Position numbers and translations under genes: made by a program
Notes under the pieces: model-generated
The model's database searches: none
What the model saw: only the letters and a program-made list of their open reading frames with translations
What the model was told of the DNA's origin: nothing
Assembly (NCBI GenBank): GCA_044238965.1
Contig: JBIICJ010000009.1
Coordinates: forward strand, 1 to 34,105
Direction of reading: 5' to 3'
Length of the DNA stretch: 34,105 nt
Source: Micavibrio_B sp044238965
GTDB taxonomy: Bacteria > Pseudomonadota > Alphaproteobacteria > Micavibrionales > Micavibrionaceae
Shown here: positions 1-7,930 of the stretch, piece after piece
Numbering within the stretch: position 1 is the first letter of the stretch
Layout: each line of letters opens with the position of its first letter

Positions 1-492
1 CCATGTTGGGTCTTCGGTTTTTCGTACAACGGTGGTTGTACCCACAGGTGTTTGCAACCCATCGCGTCCAATTCCAATTGGGAATGTAATTGGTTCGGGG
101 CCTTGGTTATAAATATAAATACGCATTTCTGCCAAATTGATAACGGCGCCTTTGCGTGGTGCATCAGGCAATAAATTCATGGTGGGCACTGTTACCTTTG
201 TCCCATTACCTGGAATCCATGGATCGAGGGTTGGATTAGCTGCGCGCATTTCAACGAAACCAACACCATGGCGACGACCAATATGAACCAATGTGTCTTC
301 ATCACTGGCAGACACAGTTTTTAAATCACCAATTAATTTTGCGCTGGATCCAGATTGAGGTTTTGCCAAAGCCGCCGAAACCTCTGTTTTTGCAGCTGGT
401 TTGGGGGTGTCTTTTGACTGCGCCATTGCGATGGTTGGTATGGTCAAGGCGGAACCAATCAGAAGAGATAAAAGAAGGTGTGAGGAGCGCAT
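1..492 (-). CDS. L,D-transpeptidase (YkuD family), N-terminal part, cut by window edge
   Basis: The gene starts at the ATG whose complement is 490-492 and stays open to base 1, giving 164 codons; the carboxyl end lies outside the window. Residues 1-24 form a signal peptide ending TIAMA before QSKD. A low-complexity Ala/Lys/Pro linker follows. Residues of about 59-103 resemble a LysM-like substrate-recognition region (DTLVHIGRRHGVGFVEMRA, then ANPTLDPWIPG). The start of the YkuD fold follows (INLAEMRIYIYNQG, FPIGIGRDG, TPVGTTTV), which is the typical opening of periplasmic enzymes that form 3-3 peptidoglycan crosslinks or attach proteins to peptidoglycan. The catalytic His and Cys motif lies past the edge and cannot be checked. 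A good sigma70-type promoter and an AAGGAT ribosome site precede the start. The family call is confident; the exact role in crosslinking or lipoprotein tethering is not decided. Confidence 0.85.
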   Translation of the reverse strand, partial: MRSSHLLLSLLIGSALTIPTIAMAQSKDTPKPAAKTEVSAALAKPQSGSSAKLIGDLKTVSASDEDTLVHIGRRHGVGFVEMRAANPTLDPWIPGNGTKVTVPTMNLLPDAPRKGAVINLAEMRIYIYNQGPEPITFPIGIGRDGLQTPVGTTTVVRKTEDPTW

Positions 493-522
493 TTTTGTAT
501 CCTTAGGGCTTAATTTCACCTA

Positions 523-551
523 TATATAAGGGCAATAGTGCAAAAACTCAA
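523..551 (-). promoter_or_regulatory. Predicted sigma70-type promoter of the L,D-transpeptidase gene
   Basis: Read on the minus strand, TTGAGT (546-551) is followed after exactly 17 nt by TATATA (523-528). Each hexamer matches the consensus at four of six positions. Transcription would begin near 515, leaving a leader of about 23 nt with an AAGGAT site before the ATG at 492. The AT-rich stretch could also hold the -10 of the divergent gene at 577, for which I see no good -35. Confidence 0.5.
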
Positions 552-576
552 CCAAAACCATGGTGATGTGTTCAAA

Positions 577-1209
577 ATGTTTATAAAATCACCGTTCTTA
601 TTTCTTGTTGTCTTATGTTTTGTCGCGCCAAGTCTTGCTCTGGCGCGGCCTTTATCATACCCCACAGGTTGGATGGTTATGACGGAAAATAATGGTGATG
701 AAAATGCGCTGGAATTAAATTACACAGTAACGCCGCGAACGGCGTTTGTGTATCACACAGCCTATCAACGTGATGATTCATCAATCCACCATGCGGCACA
801 GATGAATAATTTGATTTGGCGCGGTAATTTTCCAGATTCACAAGGAAATCTTTATTCCAAACTTGGCGCAGGCGTGAATGCTGATGACAGTGATACAAAC
901 AGCCTAGTTTATGGCGGTATAATGGCAGATTGGGAAGATCGACGTATCTTTACATCATATGGTAATGAATATGAAATAATTGATGGGGATGGTGAATTTA
1001 CCCACATGGCGCGCGTCGGTATTGCGCCGTATGTCGGGGATGTGGGGGATGTACACACATGGGTGATGGTGCAGGCTGATCACCGCCCTGAAAATAAAGA
1101 CCCCATTGAAATTACCCCTCTGGTGCGGCTATTTAAAGGGGAAAATTTGATGGAAATTGGTTACAGTAACCAACATAATTTTTTATTTAATTATACGCGC
1201 CAATTTTAG
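577..1209 (+). CDS. Predicted small outer-membrane beta-barrel protein of unknown function
   Basis: I do not recognise the family. The ATG at 577 is preferred over an in-frame GTG at 538 because it places a clean signal peptide at the amino end (hydrophobic residues about 7-20, cleavage after ALA at residue 23). The mature protein of about 187 residues has no further hydrophobic helix. It is rich in alternating polar and aromatic residues, and it ends in FLFNYTRQF. Positions 1, 5, 7 and 9 from the end are aromatic and the last residue is Phe, matching the beta-signal read by the Bam complex. An eight-stranded barrel is therefore likely; this is inference. The next gene, 23 nt downstream on the same strand, encodes a periplasmic HMA metal-binding protein, so a metal-related role is possible but unproven. 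Confidence 0.65.
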   Translation: MFIKSPFLFLVVLCFVAPSLALARPLSYPTGWMVMTENNGDENALELNYTVTPRTAFVYHTAYQRDDSSIHHAAQMNNLIWRGNFPDSQGNLYSKLGAGVNADDSDTNSLVYGGIMADWEDRRIFTSYGNEYEIIDGDGEFTHMARVGIAPYVGDVGDVHTWVMVQADHRPENKDPIEITPLVRLFKGENLMEIGYSNQHNFLFNYTRQF

Positions 1210-1232
1210 AAATTTTTTTAGGAGAATAAAAA

Positions 1233-1547
1233 ATGAAAAACATTTTATCCGCTTTGTTGTTGTCTGTGTTTATTGTCGCGCCTGCTATGGCCGCTAATGA
1301 TGCATCATGCAAACAACCGCAATCAGTTGCGACTGTTGATGGTATGGTGTGTGATTTTTGTACGCAATCGATTACAAAGGTTTTGAAAAAAGATGCGGCG
1401 GTGAAAGATGTTGCTGTTGATTTAAATACAAAAAAAGTCACCGTAGATATAGCATCAGGCAAAGAATTTACCGACGAAACATTAGCCAAAGCCATTGATT
1501 ATGCAGGTTATAAATTGGTCAAAATTGACCATGCTTGCAAAGGGTAA
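1233..1547 (+). CDS. Periplasmic heavy-metal-associated (HMA) domain protein
   Basis: The 104-residue product has a signal peptide (residues 1-20, ending PAMA). A single ferredoxin-like HMA domain follows, with the metal site GMVCDFC (Cys40 and Cys43), the variant of GMxCxxC that binds Cu(I), Hg(II) or similar soft metals. Later elements such as VDLNTKKVTVDI and the YAGYKL stretch fit the beta-alpha-beta-beta-alpha-beta fold of MerP and CopZ. Two more cysteines (Cys26 and Cys101) sit near the ends of the mature protein and might form a disulfide or join the metal site. A strong ribosome site (TTAGGAG) lies 23 nt after the upstream barrel gene, so the two are probably co-transcribed. There is no transporter ATPase or MerR-type regulator beside it, so the metal cannot be named. 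Confidence 0.85.
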   Translation: MKNILSALLLSVFIVAPAMAANDASCKQPQSVATVDGMVCDFCTQSITKVLKKDAAVKDVAVDLNTKKVTVDIASGKEFTDETLAKAIDYAGYKLVKIDHACKG

Positions 1548-1579
1548 TTTTTATTTTTTAATTTAAGGAATTTTTTTTT

Positions 1580-2206
1580 ATGTCAGATATTATTCGCGAA
1601 ATCGAAGAAGAATTACAGGCCGATAAATTTGCATCGTTCTTAAAATCATTCCAAACACCCATTTTGGTGGGGGTTACGGCATTGATTGTGGGAACGGGTG
1701 GATTGAGTTTTTGGAATTCCCACCAAACAAAATTACACGAACAACAAACGGCATCATTGATCACAGCATTGGATCAAAAAGATATCGCAGGCGCATTGAT
1801 CCAAATTCCTGCCGATCAGAAATCATCGGTTGCACATTTAATCGAAGCCTCACATCTGGCGAAAACAGATATCACAAAGGCAATTACATTATATGATACA
1901 ACCGCCAACGATTCATCATTGCCGCGTGATGTACGTGACCGCGCCATATTAGATAAAATTTGGCTGCAATTACGCGATACAAAACAATTAAAAATTGATG
2001 ATGCGATGGCGGAATTAAAAAATATTCGCAGTAACAAAAAATCAATTTTTGTGGCAGAGGCTAATTTCTTAAGTGGATTTCTGGCGCAAACCATTCAAAA
2101 AAATAACAAAGATGCCAAAGTATTTTTTGATGCGGTTGTGAATGATATTTCTGCACCCGACAGTTTAAAGGCACGCGCCCAATCATTATCAACGATTGCT
2201 CCGTAA
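1580..2206 (+). CDS. YfgM-like membrane-anchored tetratricopeptide protein
   Basis: The product has 208 residues with one amino-terminal membrane segment (about 28-46, PILVGVTALIVGTGGLSFW). The rest is a periplasmic helical domain typical of the TPR_21/YfgM family. The amino-terminal stretch DIIREIEEELQADKF is the acidic cytosolic segment common to alphaproteobacterial members. In Escherichia coli, YfgM binds the SecYEG-PpiD complex and helps periplasmic chaperone networks; the same broad role is inferred here. The strongest support is gene order: yfgM, bamB and der are adjacent in this order in many proteobacteria, and here they follow with gaps of 27 nt and an overlap of 1 nt. The ATG at 1580 follows TTTAAGGA. 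Sequence similarity to E. coli YfgM is low by eye, so no symbol is assigned. Confidence 0.75.
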   Translation: MSDIIREIEEELQADKFASFLKSFQTPILVGVTALIVGTGGLSFWNSHQTKLHEQQTASLITALDQKDIAGALIQIPADQKSSVAHLIEASHLAKTDITKAITLYDTTANDSSLPRDVRDRAILDKIWLQLRDTKQLKIDDAMAELKNIRSNKKSIFVAEANFLSGFLAQTIQKNNKDAKVFFDAVVNDISAPDSLKARAQSLSTIAP

Positions 2207-2233
2207 ATCATAATTATCAAAGGATATAACCCC

Positions 2234-3571
2234 ATGACAAAATCATCTTCGTTTCTGCGCACATGTGTTTGCATGGTATCTGCACTTGCGCTCGGCGCAT
2301 GTAGCAATTGGTTTAAGGATGAGGAAAAACCACCGCTTCCTGGTGAACGTGTATCTGTATTACAATTGCAACGTAATCTCGAGCCAACTGATGTGGCGTT
2401 AAAAGCAACAGGATTCATTGCGCCCGAAATGTGGAGCAATGAATTCTGGCCGCAAGCGGGCGGATATGCCACACACGCCATGCAACATTTGGCGTTAAAT
2501 TCCGCGCCGCTCAAAAAAATATGGGACGCCGATATTGGCGAAGGTGCGAAAACTGGGTTTCCCTTGACGGCACAACCCGTGGTTAGTGACGGACGCGTGT
2601 TTACATTGGACACAACATCAAAGGTATCTGCGTTTGATGCGCGCACGGGTAAAAAAATCTGGCGTAATTCGGTGCGTTCACGCGGCGAAGATGAATTGGT
2701 ATTGGGCGGCGGCATTGCGGCGATTCCCGAAGTTTTATACGTCACAAATGGATTTAATGAATTACTCGCGCTTAGCCCGCAAAGCGGCGGTATTTTTTGG
2801 CGCGTGAAATTACCATCACCATCACGCGCCGCACCCACTGTGCATAATGGGCGCGTATTCGTCGTAACATTGGATAATCGTTTGATTGCATTCAATGGTC
2901 AGGATGGATCGTTGTTGTGGGAATATCAGGCACTCACCGAAGATACATCCTTGTTGGGCGCGGCGTCACCTGCGGCAACGGACAATGTTGTGATTGGCGC
3001 ATTTTCATCGGGTGAAATGACGGCATTAAATCCTGAAACGGGCGCGGTGATGTGGTCGGATGATTTGGCGCCATCGGTGCGTGTCGGTGGCCTTGGTGCA
3101 TTACCTGATATTCAAGCATTACCAATTATTGATCAGGGTAAAGTTTACGGCATTAGTTTCGGCGGGCGTATGATGGGATTTGATGAGATCACGGGCGCGC
3201 GCGTGTGGCAACGTGATGTGAATGGATCAGATACACCATGGATTGCTGGTAATTATATTTTTACAATTACATCATCACATGAATTGGTGGCGTTATCACG
3301 TGATACTGGCGTGATTTCATGGGCGAAACCTTTAAACGGATATTTCAAATTACCTGAAGACGCATCAAAAACAGTATGGGGCGGGCCAATATTGGCTGGC
3401 GGTCGTTTGATCGTAACGGCGCCCGAAGGATCAGTGTTAGAAATTGATCCAAACACAGGTGATTTATTGCGTCGTTTCGGCGTGGGCGGTGCGGTCACTG
3501 TGGCACCTGTGGTGGCACAAAATACATTATTCCTTTTAACAAATGACGGACAATTAAAGGCGTATCAATAA
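2234..3571 (+). CDS. bamB: Outer-membrane assembly lipoprotein BamB
   Basis: The 445-residue product begins with a lipoprotein signal ending in the lipobox LGAC, with Cys23 the lipidated residue. The remainder is a beta-propeller built from PQQ-type repeats. Typical repeat signatures are visible along its length: VYGISFGGRMMGFDEITG, FTLDTTSKVSAFDARTGKK, LIAFNGQDGSLLW, MTALNPETGAVMW and VLEIDPNTGDLL. BamB binds BamA and helps insert beta-barrel proteins into the outer membrane. The family's usual length is about 390-450 residues, so this copy is complete. Its stop codon overlaps the start of der by one base (TAATG), and it follows the yfgM-like gene, which is the standard neighbourhood. Identification is firm from fold signature plus gene order. 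Confidence 0.9.
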   Translation: MTKSSSFLRTCVCMVSALALGACSNWFKDEEKPPLPGERVSVLQLQRNLEPTDVALKATGFIAPEMWSNEFWPQAGGYATHAMQHLALNSAPLKKIWDADIGEGAKTGFPLTAQPVVSDGRVFTLDTTSKVSAFDARTGKKIWRNSVRSRGEDELVLGGGIAAIPEVLYVTNGFNELLALSPQSGGIFWRVKLPSPSRAAPTVHNGRVFVVTLDNRLIAFNGQDGSLLWEYQALTEDTSLLGAASPAATDNVVIGAFSSGEMTALNPETGAVMWSDDLAPSVRVGGLGALPDIQALPIIDQGKVYGISFGGRMMGFDEITGARVWQRDVNGSDTPWIAGNYIFTITSSHELVALSRDTGVISWAKPLNGYFKLPEDASKTVWGGPILAGGRLIVTAPEGSVLEIDPNTGDLLRRFGVGGAVTVAPVVAQNTLFLLTNDGQLKAYQ

Positions 3572-4998
3572 TGTTAACTTTGGCTTTGATCGGGCGACCC
3601 AATGTTGGAAAATCAACATTGTTTAATCGCCTTACGGGAAAAAAATGGGCGATCACGCATGATACGCCGGGCGTCACACGTGATTGGCGCGAAGCCTATG
3701 GTCAATTACTCGATCAAAAAATCCGCGTGATTGATACAGCTGGTTTAGAAGATAAATTTGATGATTCAATTGAGGCACGTATGCGTGAGCAAACCGAACG
3801 CGGTTTAGCAGAGGCGGATATTGTTTTATTCATGATCGATGGGCGTGAAGGTGTCACCGCCACCGATGAATATTTTGCATCATGGGCACGCCGTCAAAAC
3901 AAACCTGTTTTATTATTGATGAATAAGTGTGAGACCGAACGTGTTGAGGATAACGCACGCATCGAAGCCTATGCATTAGGTTTGGGCGAACCTATTCCCG
4001 TATCGGCCGCTCATGGATATGGCCTTGATTTAATTTATGAATCATTGATGCCGCATTTTGACAAGGGTAAGCACGTTCCCGAAGTTGAAGATTATCATTC
4101 GGGTATTAATCTGGGCGTTGATATTGATGCGCTCGAAGATGATGAAAATTTTGATTTTATCGAAGCTGTGCCAGATGAAGATGACGGCAAACCTATTCGT
4201 TTTGCGATTACAGGGCGTCCGAACGCAGGAAAATCAACATTGATGAATGCTTTATTGCAACAAGATCGTGTGATGACAGGGCCAGAGGCGGGTTTAACGC
4301 GTGATGCGATTGCTGTTGATTGGGAATATGAAGGGCAACGATTCCGTTTGGTCGATACGGCAGGTCTGCGGAAAAAAGCCCGCATTGATAATCAAATCGA
4401 AGAATTTGCAGTACAGGACACAATGCGCGCCATTCGTTTATCACAAATTGTGGTGGTAATGATTGATGCAACAAAAGGTTTTGAAAAACAAGATTTTCAA
4501 ATCGCCGCGCATGTTATTGAAGAGGGCCGTTGTTTAGTGATCGCATTAAATAAATGGGATTTGGTTAAAGATAAAAAAGCTGTTTTGGATGAAATTGAAT
4601 ATCAAATGTCATCATCGCTTGCACAAATCCGTAATATCCCCACCGTACCTATGTCGGCATTACGCGAAACAAATTTAGATCTATTGATGGAAACAGCCAT
4701 GAAGGCCTATGCCACATGGAATAAACGCATTTCAACAGGGAAAATTAATCGCTGGCTCGAGCAAAAAATTTCACAAACGCCGCCGCCAATGGTTAATGGT
4801 CGCCCGAACCGTATGCGCTATATGACACAAATTAATATCCGTCCGCCAACCTTTGCGATCTGGATGTCAAAACCCGATGCTTTGCCTGATTCCTATCAAC
4901 GTTATTTGATGAATGGCTTGCGTGAAGATTATGGCCTTCAGGGAACGCCAATCCGATTTTTGTTGCGTACGACAAAAAATCCATTTGTAAAAAAGTAA
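3571..4998 (+). CDS. der: Ribosome biogenesis GTPase Der (EngA)
   Basis: The product has 475 residues and two tandem Ras-like GTPase domains, the hallmark of Der. Domain 1 has the P-loop GRPNVGKST (residues 8-16), DTAG, and NKCE in place of NKxD. Domain 2 has GRPNAGKST (from about residue 215), DTAG and NKWD. An acidic linker with ALEDDENFDF joins the domains. The carboxyl KH-like domain ends with FLLRTTKNPF, the typical RNA-binding end. Der acts in late assembly of the 50S subunit. Its start overlaps the bamB stop. The gene ends only five bases from the convergent SDR gene, and I see no hairpin terminator between them, so transcripts from the two strands may overlap. Confidence 0.97.
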   Translation: MLTLALIGRPNVGKSTLFNRLTGKKWAITHDTPGVTRDWREAYGQLLDQKIRVIDTAGLEDKFDDSIEARMREQTERGLAEADIVLFMIDGREGVTATDEYFASWARRQNKPVLLLMNKCETERVEDNARIEAYALGLGEPIPVSAAHGYGLDLIYESLMPHFDKGKHVPEVEDYHSGINLGVDIDALEDDENFDFIEAVPDEDDGKPIRFAITGRPNAGKSTLMNALLQQDRVMTGPEAGLTRDAIAVDWEYEGQRFRLVDTAGLRKKARIDNQIEEFAVQDTMRAIRLSQIVVVMIDATKGFEKQDFQIAAHVIEEGRCLVIALNKWDLVKDKKAVLDEIEYQMSSSLAQIRNIPTVPMSALRETNLDLLMETAMKAYATWNKRISTGKINRWLEQKISQTPPPMVNGRPNRMRYMTQINIRPPTFAIWMSKPDALPDSYQRYLMNGLREDYGLQGTPIRFLLRTTKNPFVKK

Positions 4999-5003
4999 GA
5001 AAA

Positions 5004-5699
5004 CTATAATTCGATATAGGTAGAATAATCGCCTTTATTTGCCGCGCAAATTTTCAGAAACGGATCAACTAAGTCTTCGGGTTTTTTGACCGTGCCATTT
5101 TGGTATCCACCTGGATACGCCAAATTCAACATATCGGTTTGCACGACGCCTGGGCGAATTAAATGCACATCTAAATTTGTATGCGCCGTTTCCGCTGCAT
5201 AGACCGAAATCATATTGTCTAATGCTGCTTTTGATGCACCATACGCGCCCCAATACGGCGTTGGGTTTTTTGCCTTGCCCGTTGTCATGAATAAGGCCTT
5301 ACCCTGTGGTGCCGCGCGCAGCAACGGGTCAAGCGTACGAATTAATTGCGCATTCGCCAAAACATTGACCATCATATTATCTTGCCAATCTTTCATTTTG
5401 CTATGCGCGATAGGGGTTAAACCGCCCAACACACCTGCATTTGAAATAAGGATATCTAACCGACCAAATTTTTGATCCAGAAGTGGGCCGAGCGCTTCAA
5501 GTTCATCAAGCTTTTTTAAATCAAAGGGGATTAATGTGGCTGTGCCGCCATCGTTTGTGATGTGATCATCAATTGCTTCAAGAGCATTTTGATCGCGCGC
5601 GAGCAACACAACATGATAATCCGCGCGGGCAAGCCCTATGGATAAAGCCGCGCCAATACCTTTTGATGCACCAGTGATCAGGGCAACTTTTTTGGTCAT
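5004..5699 (-). CDS. Short-chain dehydrogenase/reductase (SDR) family protein
   Basis: The 231-residue classical SDR has the nucleotide-binding motif TGASKGIG near residues 9-16. It also has NAGVLGG after the fourth strand and the catalytic Tyr and Lys in YGASK (around residues 154-158). LARD at the end of the second strand suggests NADP preference, since an Arg follows the position where NAD enzymes have Asp; this is inference. The substrate cannot be read from sequence. It is the last gene of the rpe-to-SDR operon, six bases after purF. I know of no biochemical link to purine synthesis, so it may simply be carried along. It could equally be annotated as a YciK-like or oxidoreductase family protein. 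Confidence 0.88.
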   Translation of the reverse strand: MTKKVALITGASKGIGAALSIGLARADYHVVLLARDQNALEAIDDHITNDGGTATLIPFDLKKLDELEALGPLLDQKFGRLDILISNAGVLGGLTPIAHSKMKDWQDNMMVNVLANAQLIRTLDPLLRAAPQGKALFMTTGKAKNPTPYWGAYGASKAALDNMISVYAAETAHTNLDVHLIRPGVVQTDMLNLAYPGGYQNGTVKKPEDLVDPFLKICAANKGDYSTYIEL

Positions 5700-5705
5700 G
5701 TGACA

Positions 5706-7169
5706 TTAACCTGCAATTTTAATGGATGATTTTAACGCATGACCGCATGATTTAATATTTTGGTCAGTCAATGATATTGGATAATCATTGGTGAAACACG
5801 CATCACAAAATTGCGGTGTTTTGTTATCGCGCCCCGCATGTCCCATCGCTTGGTATAATCCATCAACAGAAATATAGGCGAGTGAATCAACCCCGATAAA
5901 TTTTGCAATCTCATCTACATTGTGCATGTTAGCTAATAATTCTTCGGATGATGGTGTATCGATCCCGTAAAAACAGCTATGTTTTGTGGGCGGTGATGAA
6001 ATGCGCATATGCACTTCGGTCGCGCCTGCTTGACGTACCATTTCAACAATTTTTTTCGATGTCGTGCCGCGCACGATGGAATCGTCAACCAAAACAACGC
6101 GTTTGCCCTCTAACATCGCACGGTTGGCATTATGTTTTCGTTTGACGCCCAAATTACGAATGGCTTGGGTGGGTTCAATAAATGTGCGCCCTACATAATG
6201 ATTGCGAATAATACCTAATTCAAAGGGCAATCCGCTGGCCTGCGCATATCCAATAGCTGATGGCACGCCGCTATCAGGAACGGGTACAACGATATCAGCG
6301 TCAGCAGGCGCTTCGGCAGCTAATACTTCGCCAATTTTTTTGCGCGCATCATAAACCGAACGACCTTCCATGTAACTGTCAGGGCGGGCGAAATAAATAT
6401 ATTCAAAAATACAAAAACGTGATGCTGTTTTTGCAAATGGTTTTTGTGATTTAATACCTTGCGCAGTAATGGTTACCATTTCACCTGGTTCAATATCACG
6501 GACAAATTCTGCGCCAATGATATCAAGAGCGCAACTTTCTGATGTTAAAATATACGTATCACCCAATTTGCCCAATAATAACGGGCGTATACCGTATGGG
6601 TCACGCACACCAATTAATTGTCCATCGGAAAATGCTAATAATGAATAGGCGCCTTCGATTTTTAAAAGCGCATCAATGACGCGCGCTTCGACAGTTTTTT
6701 GTGATGATAGTGCCACTAAGTGGACAATAACTTCGGTATCAGATGTGCTTTGGAATAAAGCGCCTTTTGATACTAACGCATCCTTTAATGTTTGCGCGTT
6801 GGTGAGGTTACCATTATGTGCCACAGCAAATCCACCACAATCCAAATCACCATACATAGGTTGCACATTACGGATATGGGTTTCGCCCGTGGTGGCATAG
6901 CGGTTGTGACCAATCGCACAGTTGCCTTTTAGGCGGGCAATCACATTATTATGATTGAAAATTTCATCAACCAATCCCAATGCTTTGTGAGCATGAAAAT
7001 CTGTGCCATCAAATGATACAATACCTGATGCCTCTTGCCCGCGATGTTGTAGGGCATGAAGTCCAAGCGCGGTTAAGGTTGAAGCATCATTGTGATTAAA
7101 AATACCAAAGACACCGCATTCTTCGTGTAATTTATCATCGTCGAATGGGTGTGTGGTGATTGTGTTCAT
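5706..7169 (-). CDS. purF: Amidophosphoribosyltransferase PurF
   Basis: This enzyme commits PRPP to purine synthesis by transferring ammonia from glutamine to make phosphoribosylamine. The amino-terminal Ntn glutaminase domain starts at the nucleophilic Cys in EECGVFGIF. That Cys follows a short propeptide of 17 residues counted from the ATG at 7169, or 21 from the GTG at 7181 that overlaps the cvpA stop as GTGA. The PRPP-binding motif VVLVDDSIVRGTTSKK lies about 365 residues in. Cysteines matching the four Fe-S ligands of the Bacillus subtilis type are present: one in RFCIFEYIYF, one in KHSCFYG and the CDAC pair near the end. The enzyme is thus predicted to carry a 4Fe-4S cluster. Gene order with cvpA upstream is classic. 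The choice between the two starts is open; neither has a strong ribosome site. Confidence 0.95.
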   Translation of the reverse strand: MNTITTHPFDDDKLHEECGVFGIFNHNDASTLTALGLHALQHRGQEASGIVSFDGTDFHAHKALGLVDEIFNHNNVIARLKGNCAIGHNRYATTGETHIRNVQPMYGDLDCGGFAVAHNGNLTNAQTLKDALVSKGALFQSTSDTEVIVHLVALSSQKTVEARVIDALLKIEGAYSLLAFSDGQLIGVRDPYGIRPLLLGKLGDTYILTSESCALDIIGAEFVRDIEPGEMVTITAQGIKSQKPFAKTASRFCIFEYIYFARPDSYMEGRSVYDARKKIGEVLAAEAPADADIVVPVPDSGVPSAIGYAQASGLPFELGIIRNHYVGRTFIEPTQAIRNLGVKRKHNANRAMLEGKRVVLVDDSIVRGTTSKKIVEMVRQAGATEVHMRISSPPTKHSCFYGIDTPSSEELLANMHNVDEIAKFIGVDSLAYISVDGLYQAMGHAGRDNKTPQFCDACFTNDYPISLTDQNIKSCGHALKSSIKIAG

Positions 7170-7177
7170 GATATCTA

Positions 7178-7921
7178 TCACTGGTTTTCGCTTGCAGGTT
7201 TTTTAGAATTTGGTTGTTCTGAATTTTTGATGATGTCATTCATTTTTGCGCGTTGTTCATCGGAATAAGCTTCGGCATCACTTGGTTGCGGCATTGAAAT
7301 ATCTGCATCCGCTTTGGGTTCTGATTCTTTTTGCGATGGGTCTTTTAACACATCAATATCTTGCAAAATTTCACGGGTAGAATTTTTATTTTCTTCCTCG
7401 GAATTTGGCAAAAATCCAGACAGCCATGTCGATGTACCTTGTATGTAAACAAAGGCTTTTGATGATCCAAACCAGTTTTCTTTATTTTCATCGGGCAGAA
7501 TAAAATGAAACGGTAGATATAAAATACCCAATAATAAAATACCGCGCGCAAGTCCAAAAAACACGCCCAATGTACGATCAACGGGCCCAAGACCAACCGC
7601 TTTGGCGGCTGATGAAATAAAATGGCTAGCAAGTTGAAGAAGTAAGAATACAGCTAAAAATATCCCGCCATAGGTGGCAATAGTTGCGACAATATCATAC
7701 GGAACCATGCCGAATAATTTGCCGACATTATCGCCGTTTAAATTAAATGCGTTGAGCACCATGGGGGTAATGACACCGCCGCCGAAAAAGGCCGCAACAA
7801 TACCGCCCAAAAATCCGAATATGGTGAGAGTCTCGCGAATAATCCCGCGGAAAAATGACACGCCTGCCGAAACCAAAAGAATGATCACAACAGCTAAATC
7901 AAATATAAGGGATAAAGCCAT
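7178..7921 (-). CDS. cvpA: CvpA family membrane protein
   Basis: The 247-residue product has about four membrane segments in its first 150 residues (near 8-28, 31-50, 75-98 and 110-132). Family features include FFRGIIRETLTIFGFLGG and the GPVDRTLGVFFGLARGILL stretch. The last 90 residues are a hydrophilic, Lys/Glu/Ser-rich tail probably in the cytoplasm. CvpA was named for a need in colicin V production and is widely found beside purF; in enterobacteria it also matters for envelope integrity. Here it sits directly before purF, overlapping it or separated by eight bases depending on the purF start. It begins nine bases after radA, so it is in the middle of one operon. The tail is longer than in the E. 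coli protein (about 160 residues in total) but is common in alphaproteobacteria. Confidence 0.9.
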   Translation of the reverse strand: MALSLIFDLAVVIILLVSAGVSFFRGIIRETLTIFGFLGGIVAAFFGGGVITPMVLNAFNLNGDNVGKLFGMVPYDIVATIATYGGIFLAVFLLLQLASHFISSAAKAVGLGPVDRTLGVFFGLARGILLLGILYLPFHFILPDENKENWFGSSKAFVYIQGTSTWLSGFLPNSEEENKNSTREILQDIDVLKDPSQKESEPKADADISMPQPSDAEAYSDEQRAKMNDIIKNSEQPNSKKPASENQ

Positions 7922-7930
7922 GGCTCTTTA

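Noticed and set aside
2095..2895. Minus-strand open frame of 266 codons opposite bamB
   Set aside because: It is an antisense shadow of the beta-propeller repeats, spanning two unrelated real genes.
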